This document shows, in pieces, positions 44,800-53,687 of a stretch of DNA of 64,000 bases (position 1 is its first letter; the number at the start of each line of letters is the position of its first letter). Location of the stretch: the NCBI GenBank assembly GCA_021776335.1, contig JAJFGB010000008.1, forward strand, positions 1 through 64,000. Direction: 5' to 3'. This DNA is from Hyphococcus sp. (GTDB lineage Bacteria; Pseudomonadota; Alphaproteobacteria; Caulobacterales; Parvularculaceae). The notes under the pieces were generated by a model. It was not told the origin of the DNA. It saw nothing but the letters and a program-made list of their open reading frames with translations, and did not search any database. A program made the position numbers and the translations under genes.

Positions 44800-47448
44800 A
44801 TGAACAGAAAGAAATCAAGCGCTACGCTTTCGAAAATTTTGCTCGCTGGCGCTGCCGTAGGCGCGCTGACAAGCGGCGCCGCGCTGGCGCAATCTGACGT
44901 CATTATCGTCACGGCGACAAAGCGGCCGCAAACGCTGCAGGAAGTGCCGATTGCGGTTAGTGTTGTTGACGCTGACACGATCGCCAAATCCAACGTTCGG
45001 GACCTTATTGATATACAGACAAGCGTTCCGTCCTTGCGCGTGACCCAGCTGCAGAATTCGTCGCAAACCAACTTCACGATTCGCGGCTTTGGCAACGGCG
45101 CCAACAATCCCGGCATTGAAAGCTCGGTTGGTGTGTTCATCGACGGTGTTTACCGGTCACGTTCTGCCGCAGCGATCCTCGATCTGCCCACCCTGGAACG
45201 TGTTGAAATTCTGCGCGGCCCGCAGTCGACCTTGTTCGGCAAGAACGTGTCCGCGGGCGCGATCAGCATTACAACCAAGGCGCCACAATTTGATTGGGGC
45301 GGCAGCGTTGAAGCGACGTATGGCAATTTCGACCAGATCAATTTCAAAGGATCTCTAACGGGGCCGATCAGTGACACATTGGCGTTCCGAGTTTCCGGCA
45401 GCACCAATAATCGCGACGGTTATTACACAAATATTGTCGATGGTAGTGACCAGAACGAACGTGATCGCTGGGCAGTGCGCGCGCAATTACTGTGGGAGCC
45501 GTCTGATGTATTGTCGTTCCGCTTAATCGGCGATTATAACAAACTCGACGAAAACTGCTGTGGCGCCATTCAGGTCGTTAATGGGCCGGCGACGCAGTTA
45601 ATCGGGGCTCCGGCGCCGTTTGGCCTCGGCGCTCCAATTAGCCCTGCCGGCGATCCGTTCGCCCGCCAGGTAGCGCTCGATACCACCACATTCAACACGC
45701 TTGTGGGCAAGGGAATTTCGCTCCAGGGCGACTGGGATCTCGGCAATATGGCGGTGACCTCAATCACTTCCTATCGCGAGCAATCAGATGATACCGATAC
45801 TGACGTGGATTTCAGCGGCGCTGATTTGGCGACAAATCCTCAGGACCGCAATTATGAAACCTTCACTCAGGAACTTCGGCTGGCATCCGTCGGCGACAAT
45901 CGTTTTGACTGGCTGATTGGCGGCTACTATTTCGACGAAAGCGTAACGTTTCAGCGCGATGTAATCTTCGGCTCTGAAATCCGCCAGTATGCTGATTTAT
46001 TGGCGATGGGCCTGGGCACGTCGCTATTGGCGGCTGAGGGCGCATCACAAGTCGCGGCGGCTCTAACGACTGGTCCGACCGCTGTTTTCCCGACTTTGGG
46101 GCCGTTGTCACCTGTCGCGTTCGGCGGCAGCTTTGTGCCAGGCAGCGGTGTTACCGGCGCGTATACGCTGGATGACACATCCTTTTCGTTGTTTGGCCAG
46201 TTTGATTATGACATTACTGACCGCCTGACGATTTCCGGCGGCATCGCTTATCTCGACGACAGCAAGACGGCGACGGGCCTCAGTAATCTGACAGAAGGAC
46301 TTTCGGGCTTTGACAATGCCGCTGGTGGAGAGGCATTTGTCGCAGCAACACTATTAGGCGGCGCTATTCCCGGCGCTTTCGGCGGACCACTTGTATTCGA
46401 CCCTGCCAATCCAGTTCCTTATCTTACCGCCGTTGGTACTTGGGCTGCTGTCGATTTCGCTACTTTCGACCCAGCTAGAAATGCGGCATTGGCTACCGCG
46501 CAAGGCGGTATCGCTGCCGGCCTTATTGCAAATCCGCTTGCCGGAATTGACGCTCTGCAATTCTTCCAGCCGCAGGTGAATTTCCCTAATGGTGCGGATC
46601 CGCTCGATAATGGCAAGCTGGACGGCGATAAAATCACCTACACGGCGCGTCTCGCTTATGACGTGACGGATAACCTCAATGCCTATTTCACCTACTCAAC
46701 GGGCTGGAAAGCTGGCGCCTTTAACTTGTCTTCGGATTCCCGTGCGCCAGATCCAATAACCGGGTTTGGTCGGACAGCAGCGCCTGAAGAAGTGCGGCTT
46801 TTCGAACTTGGCTTCAAAGCCAGCTTCGATGGCGGCTTTATCAATATCGCGCTGTTTGATCAGGAAATTGAAGGCTTCCAGTCAAACGTCTTTAACGGCA
46901 CTGGGTTTGATCTCGCGAATGCTGGTAAGCAATCCAGCCGCGGCTTTGAAGTCGATTCGTCTTATTCGCCGATTGATCCGTTGAACTTTACCTTTGGGAT
47001 CACCTATCTCGATCCGCAATATGATTCCTTTACGATGGCGGGTTGTACGCCGTTCGATGTTGTCAATTGCGGCATGGGCGAAGCTTTCCGCGATCTCTCC
47101 GGAACACGAGTGCCGGGCGTTCATGAAATCAGCCTCTCCACATCGGCCACCTGGACCCATGATTTCAACGATACGATGAGCGGCTTTGCGCGTGTTGAAT
47201 ATATTCATGAGTCGGATGTGCCGCTGATTGAGAATATTCCCGCAAGCATTACCCGTTCGGTCAATCTGATGAATGTCAGTGTTGGTCTTGAAACGGAAAG
47301 CGGTTTTGAAATCATCGGTTGGGCGCGAAACGTCACCAATGATGAATACTTCCTGCAAGGCTTCCCGACCGTCGTACAGGCGGGCAGTGTTTCCGCCTAT
47401 ACAAATGCGCCGCGCACCTATGGTGTGACGGTTCGCAAAACTTTCTAA
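44800..47448 (+). CDS. TonB-dependent outer-membrane receptor
   Basis: 882 residues from the ATG after CAGGA; the longest frame begins 67 codons earlier but has no signal peptide there. Signal peptide 1-28 (GALTSGAALA/QSD). TonB box-like 'VIIVTATKRPQT', plug domain about 35-150 ('VPIAVSVVDAD', 'FTIRGFGNG', 'VFIDGVYRSR', 'VEILRGPQSTLFGKN'), then a 22-strand barrel ending in 'TYGVTVRKTF' with the terminal Phe. It imports a large substrate in a TonB-dependent way; substrate cannot be read from the sequence. A long insertion with Ala/Gly-rich loops stands at about 380-600. An intrinsic terminator follows. Confidence 0.93.
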   Translation: MNRKKSSATLSKILLAGAAVGALTSGAALAQSDVIIVTATKRPQTLQEVPIAVSVVDADTIAKSNVRDLIDIQTSVPSLRVTQLQNSSQTNFTIRGFGNGANNPGIESSVGVFIDGVYRSRSAAAILDLPTLERVEILRGPQSTLFGKNVSAGAISITTKAPQFDWGGSVEATYGNFDQINFKGSLTGPISDTLAFRVSGSTNNRDGYYTNIVDGSDQNERDRWAVRAQLLWEPSDVLSFRLIGDYNKLDENCCGAIQVVNGPATQLIGAPAPFGLGAPISPAGDPFARQVALDTTTFNTLVGKGISLQGDWDLGNMAVTSITSYREQSDDTDTDVDFSGADLATNPQDRNYETFTQELRLASVGDNRFDWLIGGYYFDESVTFQRDVIFGSEIRQYADLLAMGLGTSLLAAEGASQVAAALTTGPTAVFPTLGPLSPVAFGGSFVPGSGVTGAYTLDDTSFSLFGQFDYDITDRLTISGGIAYLDDSKTATGLSNLTEGLSGFDNAAGGEAFVAATLLGGAIPGAFGGPLVFDPANPVPYLTAVGTWAAVDFATFDPARNAALATAQGGIAAGLIANPLAGIDALQFFQPQVNFPNGADPLDNGKLDGDKITYTARLAYDVTDNLNAYFTYSTGWKAGAFNLSSDSRAPDPITGFGRTAAPEEVRLFELGFKASFDGGFINIALFDQEIEGFQSNVFNGTGFDLANAGKQSSRGFEVDSSYSPIDPLNFTFGITYLDPQYDSFTMAGCTPFDVVNCGMGEAFRDLSGTRVPGVHEISLSTSATWTHDFNDTMSGFARVEYIHESDVPLIENIPASITRSVNLMNVSVGLETESGFEIIGWARNVTNDEYFLQGFPTVVQAGSVSAYTNAPRTYGVTVRKTF

Positions 47449-47477
47449 CGCCGGACGCGTCAGAGGGGACTTTTGGG

Positions 47478-47510
47478 AACGGGCGGCCTTTGGGCCGCCC
47501 GTTTTCTTTT
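47478..47510 (+). terminator. Rho-independent terminator after TonB receptor
   Basis: Inverted repeat aacgggcggcc / ggccgcccgtt with a short loop and a T-rich tail (ttttctttt), 30 bases after the receptor stop. It is similar in stem and tail to the terminator after the first TonB receptor. Confidence 0.9.
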
Positions 47511-47630
47511 GGGGGTGAAGAAACCGGACGCGCACAAAGGTCAGTCGATAAAATTGCATCTTTTCGCTTCATGCGATGTCAAATTGTTTTGCTCAAATTT
47601 GAACAATCGGGATTAGACAAGGGATGGGCG

Positions 47631-48023
47631 ATGGGATTCGGCAAACAACAAGCCGCACCACGGATTAGCGTTGACCGTTTGGCGGCGGTGACAGGCTGCT
47701 CGGCAGCGCCCGCCGCTGCGATCAGCGCGCCGGTGACGGCTCAGGCGAGGCGTGAGAGTGTTGAGCCTGACCTTTCGAAGATGCGTAAAAACCGGATTGA
47801 AGAAACGCCGGAAGAGCGAAAAAAACGCCTTGCAGCAAAAACAGTAAATTTCGGCATTACATTCCTTGCCCGGATTATTATTATCGGCGCCGCCGGGTAT
47901 ATCGGCTATCTGGCTTACGAGTCGACCGGCATATTCCCACGCAATATTGGTGTGGGCATCACTATTGTGCTCGCCGATTTCGGCCGTGTTTTGTTGAAGG
48001 CAATGGAGCCGGGGTCGAAATAG
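47631..48023 (+). CDS. Small single-pass or two-helix membrane protein, hypothetical
   Basis: 130 residues from the ATG that follows AAGGGATGGGCG; the longest frame overlaps the terminator and is unlikely. The N-terminal 40 residues are Ala-rich, then a charged region ('EETPEERKKRLAAKTVNF'), then a hydrophobic segment at about 80-102 ('FLARIIIIGAAGYIGYLAY'), then a second hydrophobic stretch near the end ('GVGITIVLADFGRVLL'). No known domain. Followed by the 45-base palindromic repeat. Confidence 0.6.
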   Translation: MGFGKQQAAPRISVDRLAAVTGCSAAPAAAISAPVTAQARRESVEPDLSKMRKNRIEETPEERKKRLAAKTVNFGITFLARIIIIGAAGYIGYLAYESTGIFPRNIGVGITIVLADFGRVLLKAMEPGSK

Positions 48024-48030
48024 GATGGAA

Positions 48031-48075
48031 GCGTGATCAGAAAAAGTGGATTCCGGTTTTTCGGTTCGATCACGC
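48031..48075. repeat. 45-bp intergenic palindromic repeat (alphaproteobacterial REP-like type)
   Basis: Arms gcgtgatc (48031-48038) and gatcacgc (48068-48075) with inner complementary parts agaaaaa and gtttttc around a central gtggattccg. The pattern resembles a family of intergenic palindromes (GTGATC..GAAAAGTGG..CCGGTTTTTC..GATCACGC) that I know to be scattered through alphaproteobacterial genomes. Only one copy is in this window. Confidence 0.6.
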
Positions 48076-48137
48076 GAGCAAAAAGAATTCAGAGCGGGGC
48101 GTAATTCTGACAAAAATGATCCTGCGTCGGGGGCGGC

Positions 48138-48677
48138 ATGAAGATCACCCAAAATACGCCTGACCGGTTCGTTGTGGTTGAGCGACCATGGTTTCTCGCA
48201 GCGATATTTATGCTGTTCACAGCCGCCGTTATCTACGGCCTTGTCACGGACTGGACTGGAATGGAATTGGCCGAGCGCGCGCTGCTGATTGGCTTTGCGA
48301 TAGTGTTACCGCTGGGCGCGCATCATTTTATCCATTGGGTCAGTGCTGAGTTTGATCGAACGACCGGACGCGTTGACATTTTCCGGCGCGGTTTTCTGCG
48401 TGACCAACATCGCACCTATTCCCTGCGCTATTTAAAACGCGCGCTGGTCGAAGAGTACAACAATGAGGGTGTGACCTACCGCGCGGTCCTGGTGTTTGAC
48501 GAGGCGATGCTCGCCGAGATGGACCCGTCGCGGCGAGAGCAGCTCGAAAGGCGCAAAGCTCAGGGATTTCGCCAGGCCGCAGCCAATGAGGCGCCGCTCA
48601 CAGCCTATTCTTCTTCAACGTCGGATGTGAAAAGCACCGCAAAGGCACTCAATGAGTGGCTTGGGGCGCCGGCATGA
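48138..48677 (+). CDS. Two-helix membrane protein, hypothetical
   Basis: 179 residues. Two membrane segments at about 19-38 ('FLAAIFMLFTAAVIYGLV') and 48-66 ('ALLIGFAIVLPLGAHHFIHW'), then a soluble domain of about 110 residues with 'AEFDRTTGRVDIFRRGFLRD', which looks like the PH-like fold seen in small membrane proteins of this type. No catalytic motif. Preceded by GGGGGCGGC. The last 30 residues are Ser/Ala-rich. Confidence 0.65.
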   Translation: MKITQNTPDRFVVVERPWFLAAIFMLFTAAVIYGLVTDWTGMELAERALLIGFAIVLPLGAHHFIHWVSAEFDRTTGRVDIFRRGFLRDQHRTYSLRYLKRALVEEYNNEGVTYRAVLVFDEAMLAEMDPSRREQLERRKAQGFRQAAANEAPLTAYSSSTSDVKSTAKALNEWLGAPA

Positions 48678-48827
48678 GGGGGCAGGGACGGCGCGCCTTG
48701 CAGCGCAGGGCCTCACCAAAATCTCCCCCCTTTGTGACTGAGGGGGTTAGCGCCCGACCCTTGAACGCGCACCAAGACGCCTTATTTCCGCCTTATCGCC
48801 GCGGACCAATGACTGAGGGAGAGCAAA

Positions 48828-48968
48828 ATGGGCGCTGTTGAAATTACATTGATGAGTTTTATCGCCCTGATGACCGGGCTGGCGGGCTCGTGCATTGTCA
48901 GCTTTGTCCTCAAGCGATTGAGCATGTCGTCGGCGCGGCGCGGCCTCGACATTACCGGGTCGGAATAA
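48828..48968 (+). CDS. 46-residue single-pass membrane protein
   Basis: Short frame MGAVEITLMSFIALMTG..., with one hydrophobic helix (about 8-28) followed by a basic tail ('LKRLSMSSARRGLD'). It has a strong RBS (GAGGGA) eight bases upstream and no competing gene. Small anchors of this kind are often missed by annotation. No homology is claimed. Confidence 0.5.
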   Translation: MGAVEITLMSFIALMTGLAGSCIVSFVLKRLSMSSARRGLDITGSE

Positions 48969-48982
48969 GCGCCGGCGCCGGG

Positions 48983-49357
48983 CTATTTCTGTGCAAGCCT
49001 GCCTTGCCAGAAGATGAGCAGCGGCAACAGGAGCTCAAGCGCCATGGCGCCGAGCATGCTTTCAGGCGGCGCCCCCACCATTATATAGGAATAGACCCGC
49101 GCCAGGCCGCCCAGAAACAGGGCCCCGATCAGGATACGGAATAATATTGTGTGCCGTTCGATGTTGGGGATCATCCACCAGATGATGAATGCAAGGCCAA
49201 GATACCAGGCGGACTGAAACCGGAACTGGCTGTCGAGGGCTGGCGTGACATCTTCGGCGGCGATGAATCGCGCCGCGCCATAGACCAGATTCATCGCGCC
49301 GTAATAGAGCGGAATGAGGCTCATTGCAGCGGCGACGATTTGTAATCCGAGCTTCAT
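48983..49357 (-). CDS. DUF4345-family membrane protein
   Basis: 124 residues from the ATG with AGGAG seven bases upstream (a nine-residue longer frame exists). Four hydrophobic helices. 'YYGAMNLVYG', 'LDSQFRFQSAWYLGLAFIIWWMIPNI' in part and 'ALFLGGLARVYSYIMVG' are typical of DUF4345, small four-helix inner-membrane proteins of unknown role. Convergent with the small plus-strand membrane protein. Confidence 0.75.
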   Translation of the reverse strand: MKLGLQIVAAAMSLIPLYYGAMNLVYGAARFIAAEDVTPALDSQFRFQSAWYLGLAFIIWWMIPNIERHTILFRILIGALFLGGLARVYSYIMVGAPPESMLGAMALELLLPLLIFWQGRLAQK

Positions 49358-49476
49358 ATCGGGCTCCTTTCGGGAATACCGCATATCCTTTCAGAATAGC
49401 TGTGGCGCTGTCAGTGACAAGCATGTCCGCGGCGTATAAGAACGGCCCATCGAAACGCCAAAAACAGGAGGTCATC

Positions 49477-49745
49477 ATGAAAAAATTTAAGTCTCACGGA
49501 AATCTCCCCTGCTTTCGAGGACTATCTGGGACCGCGAACCCAGATCATGTCAAAGCGGCGTAAGGGCTTTCCTTCGGAAACCAATGTCAAACGCGGTTAT
49601 CGCACCATCAAGGGCGGCGAGATTGAGCTGAGCGAAAAACTCGGTCGCAATGATCCGTGTCCCTGCGGATCACGGAGGCGCTTTCAAGAAGTGTTGCCTG
49701 AAATCCGGCAATTATGACGGCGCAAATCGTGGAGAGTATTTTTAG
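49477..49745 (+). pseudogene. SEC-C-motif small protein, broken by two single-base insertions
   Basis: A strong RBS (CAGGAGG) precedes ATG at 49477, but the run of six A after it puts the protein out of frame; removing one A gives [17 protein letters not shown]. The second frame (49481-49682) then reads through '[21 protein letters not shown]' and '[14 protein letters not shown]', and an extra T in a TTT run at 49682-49684 shifts it again; the third frame gives '[20 protein letters not shown]' and stops at 49745. The combined product would have the SEC-C zinc signature CPCGSxxxFKKCC in an 88-residue protein. Either a real pseudogene or two homopolymer errors. Confidence 0.7.
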
Positions 49746-49763
49746 GTAGTAATGCGCAAATTC

Positions 49764-49792
49764 GATCGGCCGCATATCATTTGCGGCCGATC
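49764..49792 (-). terminator. Hairpin downstream of nrdA
   Basis: Eleven-base inverted repeat gatcggccgca / tgcggccgatc with a seven-base loop, between the SEC-C remnant and the nrdA stop codon at 49801. There is no long U-tract on either strand, so it may be a weak bidirectional terminator. Confidence 0.55.
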
Positions 49793-49800
49793 ATGTTGCT

Positions 49801-51741
49801 TCACTGACAAGCCAAACACTCGTCATAATCGGTCGGCGCCGCTGCCTGCATCATTTCATCAACGCCGCTGGCGGTGCTTGCCTCGGCATTTGCCTTGGCG
49901 TCAGCGTCATTGGCGGCTTTTGTGCCATTGGCAAAGCCGGCGCGCTGCACTGATTTTGAGCGGCAATAATAAAGCGATTTGACGCCCTTTTCCCATGCCG
50001 TCCAATGCAGCATGTGAAGATCCCATTTATCCACATCGCCCGGAATGAAGACATTTACCGACTGGCCCTGACAGATATACGGCGAGCGATCAGCGGCGAG
50101 GTCGATGACCCAGCGCTGGTCGATTTCGAACGCGGTTTTAAAGACGTCTTTTTCATCGTCATTCAGGGCGTCAAGATGCAGGACTGAGCCTTCATGCTCA
50201 AGGATCGACGTCCAGACTTCGTCCGTGTCCTGCCCTTTTTCGGCGAGGATTTTTTGTAAGGCCACATTCTTCACTGTAAACGAGCCCGAAAGCGTCTTGT
50301 GGGTGAAGACGTTGGCGGGGATTGGCTCGATGCAGGGGCTCGCGCCGCCGCATATGATCGAAATTGAGGCCGTCGGCGCGATCGCCATTTTATGGCTGAA
50401 GCGTTGCTTGATGCCGGCGTCGACAGCATCGGGACAGGCGCCGCGCTCTTCGGCAAGCGTCACCGAGGCGGCGTCTGCGCCCATGCGGATATGCTTGAAC
50501 AATCGCGTGTTCCAGGATTTCGCCATGGCGCTTTCGAAAGGAATGTTCAATTGCTGCAAGAAGGAGTGAAAGCCCATGAGGCCAAGCCCGACGGAGCGTT
50601 CGCGCATTGCTGAATAAACTGCTTTCGCCATTGCGGGCGGCGCGCGGTCGATAAAATCCTGCAACACATTGTCGAGGAAGCGCATGATGTCTTCAACGAA
50701 TTGCGGCTCGTCTTTCCACTCGAAATATTTTTCTGCATTGATCGAAGAAAGACAGCAGACGGCGGTGCGATCATTGTCGAGATGATCCTTGCCGGTGTGC
50801 AGCATGATCTCCGAGCACAAATTCGACGTTGAAACTTTGAGACCAAGATCGCGCTGGTGCTTAGCCATCTGGCGGTTCACCGTATCCGTGAACAGGAGAT
50901 ACGGCTCGCCCGTCTGCAGGCGTATCTCGAGAATCTTCTGCCACAGTTTGCGGGCGCTCACTTTGCGTAATACTTCGTCTGATTTCGGAGATCTGAGGCC
51001 GAACTCTTCATCAGCCGCGACCGCTTCCATAAACTCGTCGGTAATGTTGATCCCGTGGTGAAGATTGAGGCTCTTCCGGTTGAAATCACCCGACGGTTTG
51101 CGGATTTCAAGGAATTCTTCGATTTCCGGGTGGTGGACGTCGAGATAACAGGCCGCCGAGCCGCGTCGTAAGCTGCCCTGGCTGATTGCGAGGGTGAGGG
51201 AATCCATCACGCGGATGAACGGAATGATGCCGGAGGTGGCGCCAGCATCTTTCACCTTTTCGCCGATCGACCGGACACCGCCCCAATAAGTGCCGATGCC
51301 GCCGCCATTGGAGGCCAGTGCGACATTTTCATTCCAGGTGCTGACAATGCCGTCGAGCGAATCACCGACACCGTTCAAGAAGCACGAGATTGGCAGGCCG
51401 CGATCGGCGCCGCCATTGGAAAGAACCGGTGTCGCCGGCATGAACCACAGCTTTGAGATATAGTCATAGATGCGCTGGGCGTGGTCGGCATTGTCGCCAT
51501 AGGTGCGGGCGACGCGCGCGAACATGTCCTGGAAGTCTTCGCCCGGAAGGAGGTAGCGATCCTCCATGGTCTTTTTGCCAAAGTCGGTGAGAAGGGCGTC
51601 GCGGGATTTGTCGAGTTCGATATCGCGAACGACCTTCAGTTCGGGCTTTTTCGAATCCGGGTGTTGCGGGGGCGGCGCCGGTGTCTCCTCGGCCGTTAGT
51701 TCAGCGTTTTCCATCTCTTTAGCAGCTTCAAACAGCGACAT
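49801..51741 (-). CDS. nrdA: Ribonucleoside-diphosphate reductase, class I alpha subunit
   Basis: 646 residues. Active-site Cys residues in 'PISCFLNGV' (about 128), 'TSNLCSEI' (about 330) and 'AVCCLSS', radical-transfer Tyr pair in 'SLYYCRS' near the C-terminus, and the C-terminal redox pair 'ECLACQ' are present. An N-terminal ATP-cone is not evident: the first 50 residues are Pro/Ala/Glu-rich linker, so allosteric activity control by a cone is unlikely. It reduces ribonucleotides to deoxyribonucleotides. nrdB, which it needs, is not in the window. A candidate NrdR box pair lies 130 bases upstream. Confidence 0.95.
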   Translation of the reverse strand: MSLFEAAKEMENAELTAEETPAPPPQHPDSKKPELKVVRDIELDKSRDALLTDFGKKTMEDRYLLPGEDFQDMFARVARTYGDNADHAQRIYDYISKLWFMPATPVLSNGGADRGLPISCFLNGVGDSLDGIVSTWNENVALASNGGGIGTYWGGVRSIGEKVKDAGATSGIIPFIRVMDSLTLAISQGSLRRGSAACYLDVHHPEIEEFLEIRKPSGDFNRKSLNLHHGINITDEFMEAVAADEEFGLRSPKSDEVLRKVSARKLWQKILEIRLQTGEPYLLFTDTVNRQMAKHQRDLGLKVSTSNLCSEIMLHTGKDHLDNDRTAVCCLSSINAEKYFEWKDEPQFVEDIMRFLDNVLQDFIDRAPPAMAKAVYSAMRERSVGLGLMGFHSFLQQLNIPFESAMAKSWNTRLFKHIRMGADAASVTLAEERGACPDAVDAGIKQRFSHKMAIAPTASISIICGGASPCIEPIPANVFTHKTLSGSFTVKNVALQKILAEKGQDTDEVWTSILEHEGSVLHLDALNDDEKDVFKTAFEIDQRWVIDLAADRSPYICQGQSVNVFIPGDVDKWDLHMLHWTAWEKGVKSLYYCRSKSVQRAGFANGTKAANDADAKANAEASTASGVDEMMQAAAPTDYDECLACQ

Positions 51742-51871
51742 GCTTCCCCGTCCCTTTGCCTGTTTCGCCCCCTACAGCGGAGCGCAAAAATCCCTCGGCC
51801 GGATTGCCCTAAAGGGGCCGCATCCGACGCGGCTTTATTGTTCTTTTGTGAATCACCGACATCCTCTGCCG

Positions 51872-51919
51872 GCACAAGATATAGTGATAGACCTCATGAC
51901 TAACGTCAATATGAAGTTG
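51872..51919 (-). promoter_or_regulatory. Candidate NrdR box pair upstream of nrdA
   Basis: On the nrdA strand the 16-mer at 51872-51887 reads TCACTATATCTTGTGC and matches the NrdR consensus ACACTATATATTGTGT at 13 positions. A weaker copy sharing ACT..ATATTG lies at 51904-51919, exactly 32 bases away, which fits the three-helical-turn spacing of tandem NrdR boxes. Only the first box is convincing alone. Confidence 0.5.
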
Positions 51920-51983
51920 GTCCATGGGCAAAAGTTTTTCGTTAACGAGGCCTTAATGGGGCGCAATCTGTGCGCCTCAAAAA

Positions 51984-53399
51984 TTAATCACCGGAAGGTT
52001 TTTTAAAGCTCAAACGGCCTCGTTTCGATCCCGGTTTGCGGTCTTCGCCTGCGGTAAATTTTTTCGCAAAAGCGTCCGTTCGCCATTCCTTCGGTGCGGT
52101 TGTAAAGCCGGCATCAATAAACTTTATAGATGAATCAGGATGACGCCACGGGAAAATATCAGCGTCATCAACGGAGTAGCTGGCGTTGTTATCTTCGAAC
52201 TGATTCGCGCGATGTTCACGTCGCGATGCGCCGGCGCCCTTACCGCCAACCCGGGCGCGGAAAACATCAACCGCATCCTCAATCCGCCTTACAACATCAG
52301 CCGGTCTTGGCGCCTCACGCGCCGTAAAGCCGCCACGCAGGGCGTCGAGGGCTTCTTCGCGCGCTTTTGCAGCGGCGCCTGCAGCAATAAATCCGCCAAA
52401 AATAGACAGCAGCAATCCGACGGAAACATAAAGCACGCCGCCAATCAGAATGAGGCTTAACGCCTCGGGATATTGCGCGATCGCCGGTGGGACGATGGGT
52501 TCTGTTGGTACGGATTTGGGGACATATTTTGCGTAGATATAGGCGGCCCCAAAGAAACCACCGAAAATCGCGCCGACCGCAAATACCGGCAGGGGCGCGG
52601 GATTTTCTCTTCTTCCTGACAGAAAGCCTCTGAACAGGCGCATTGCATGCTCGCCGCCGCCAGTCAGAAATCCGATATGGCGAAAATAGGCGCACGCCTC
52701 AAGCGCCGTCAGATGCGCCCGCGACAGGTCTATGACTGCGTCGGCCGGGTTATCGCGCCGGTCCATCGCCGTGCGAAAGCCTGTCAGCGCTTCGTCAAAC
52801 TCGCGGGAAGTATCTGCGATGGCGATGCCCAGTTGTTCTGCTTCGCCTCTGACTTTTCGGTTGTCGCCATTGCCGAAAAGATTGACGAGGGCGACGATGC
52901 CAAATGCGACGCCGAGACCGGTCGCGGCAATTGTGAAGAAGGTCCGTGACAGAACAAAGGCGTCCGCCGCCGGCATGCCGATAGAAAGCGCCGCTGCGTC
53001 GCCGCGCAGGCCATTATAATATAGCCATGCCGCGGCAGCGAGCCAGATCAGACCAATCATCACGCGCAACGCCTGTACGCTCAAGGTGATCTCCGCATCG
53101 GCGCGGTCACCCATGCGCGCGATCAAGGATTTCTTTTGTTCCCGTAATTCATCGGTGCGCCGCACCATGGCGCGCGCCGATTCTTCCAGCAGCACGCTCA
53201 ACGCCAGACCGCGCCCGCCGTCATCCGCAGGCCCTTCCATATCCGGAAACAAAACCTTCGTGGGATCGGGCGGCGCAAAAGAAGGCGCTGGCGTATATGC
53301 GGATGCTGGCGCCGGTCGCCCCGAAAGCTTCGCCCATGCGGCGCCAGCACGGGTACGCAAATCGCCAGCAAGGCTTTTGATCTGATTGATCCGCGTCAT
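51984..53399 (-). CDS. Four-helix membrane protein, hypothetical
   Basis: 471 residues. A Pro/Ala-rich N-terminal linker, then hydrophobic helices at about 113-130, 149-172, 267-290 and 317-345. Between helices 2 and 3 is a cytosolic-type segment with 'EFDEALTGFRTAMDRRDNPADAV'. A charged C-terminal 90 residues ('GEDRKPGSKRGRLSFKKP') follow. No known domain recognised. Composition and codon use match the neighbours. It lies alone, upstream of nrdA. Confidence 0.65.
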   Translation of the reverse strand: MTRINQIKSLAGDLRTRAGAAWAKLSGRPAPASAYTPAPSFAPPDPTKVLFPDMEGPADDGGRGLALSVLLEESARAMVRRTDELREQKKSLIARMGDRADAEITLSVQALRVMIGLIWLAAAAWLYYNGLRGDAAALSIGMPAADAFVLSRTFFTIAATGLGVAFGIVALVNLFGNGDNRKVRGEAEQLGIAIADTSREFDEALTGFRTAMDRRDNPADAVIDLSRAHLTALEACAYFRHIGFLTGGGEHAMRLFRGFLSGRRENPAPLPVFAVGAIFGGFFGAAYIYAKYVPKSVPTEPIVPPAIAQYPEALSLILIGGVLYVSVGLLLSIFGGFIAAGAAAKAREEALDALRGGFTAREAPRPADVVRRIEDAVDVFRARVGGKGAGASRREHRANQFEDNNASYSVDDADIFPWRHPDSSIKFIDAGFTTAPKEWRTDAFAKKFTAGEDRKPGSKRGRLSFKKPSGD

Positions 53400-53526
53400 C
53401 CCACTTTTCCCCGAAGCCCCAAAACCGCTCGCGACGACGGCAGTCTAGGACAAATAGGCGGTGAGGGTAATCCTTACCAGGTGGGGAATGGCGCGAGAAT
53501 CTGAGGAATATGCCGGGCTTTGTCAT

Positions 53527-53555
53527 ATATAGGGCCGGCCGCGCTCGGCCTATAT
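53527..53555. repeat. Palindromic hairpin in intergenic region
   Basis: atatagg(g)ccg and cggcctatat form an almost perfect stem with one bulged G around an eight-base loop. It sits in the 288-base gap between two divergent membrane-protein genes, where no gene is visible, and may be an operator for either. Confidence 0.45.
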
Positions 53556-53687
53556 CCGTCTCAGGGCCCAAAGCAGGGTCAGCACAAGCCGCCCCCGTTG
53601 ACCGATCCGCCGCTCAAATGTGCTGCGCGCGGGAACTGACGAAAGCGCCGCCAGCCTGTAGCGTCAAAAGCAACAAGGAGGGCGCTC

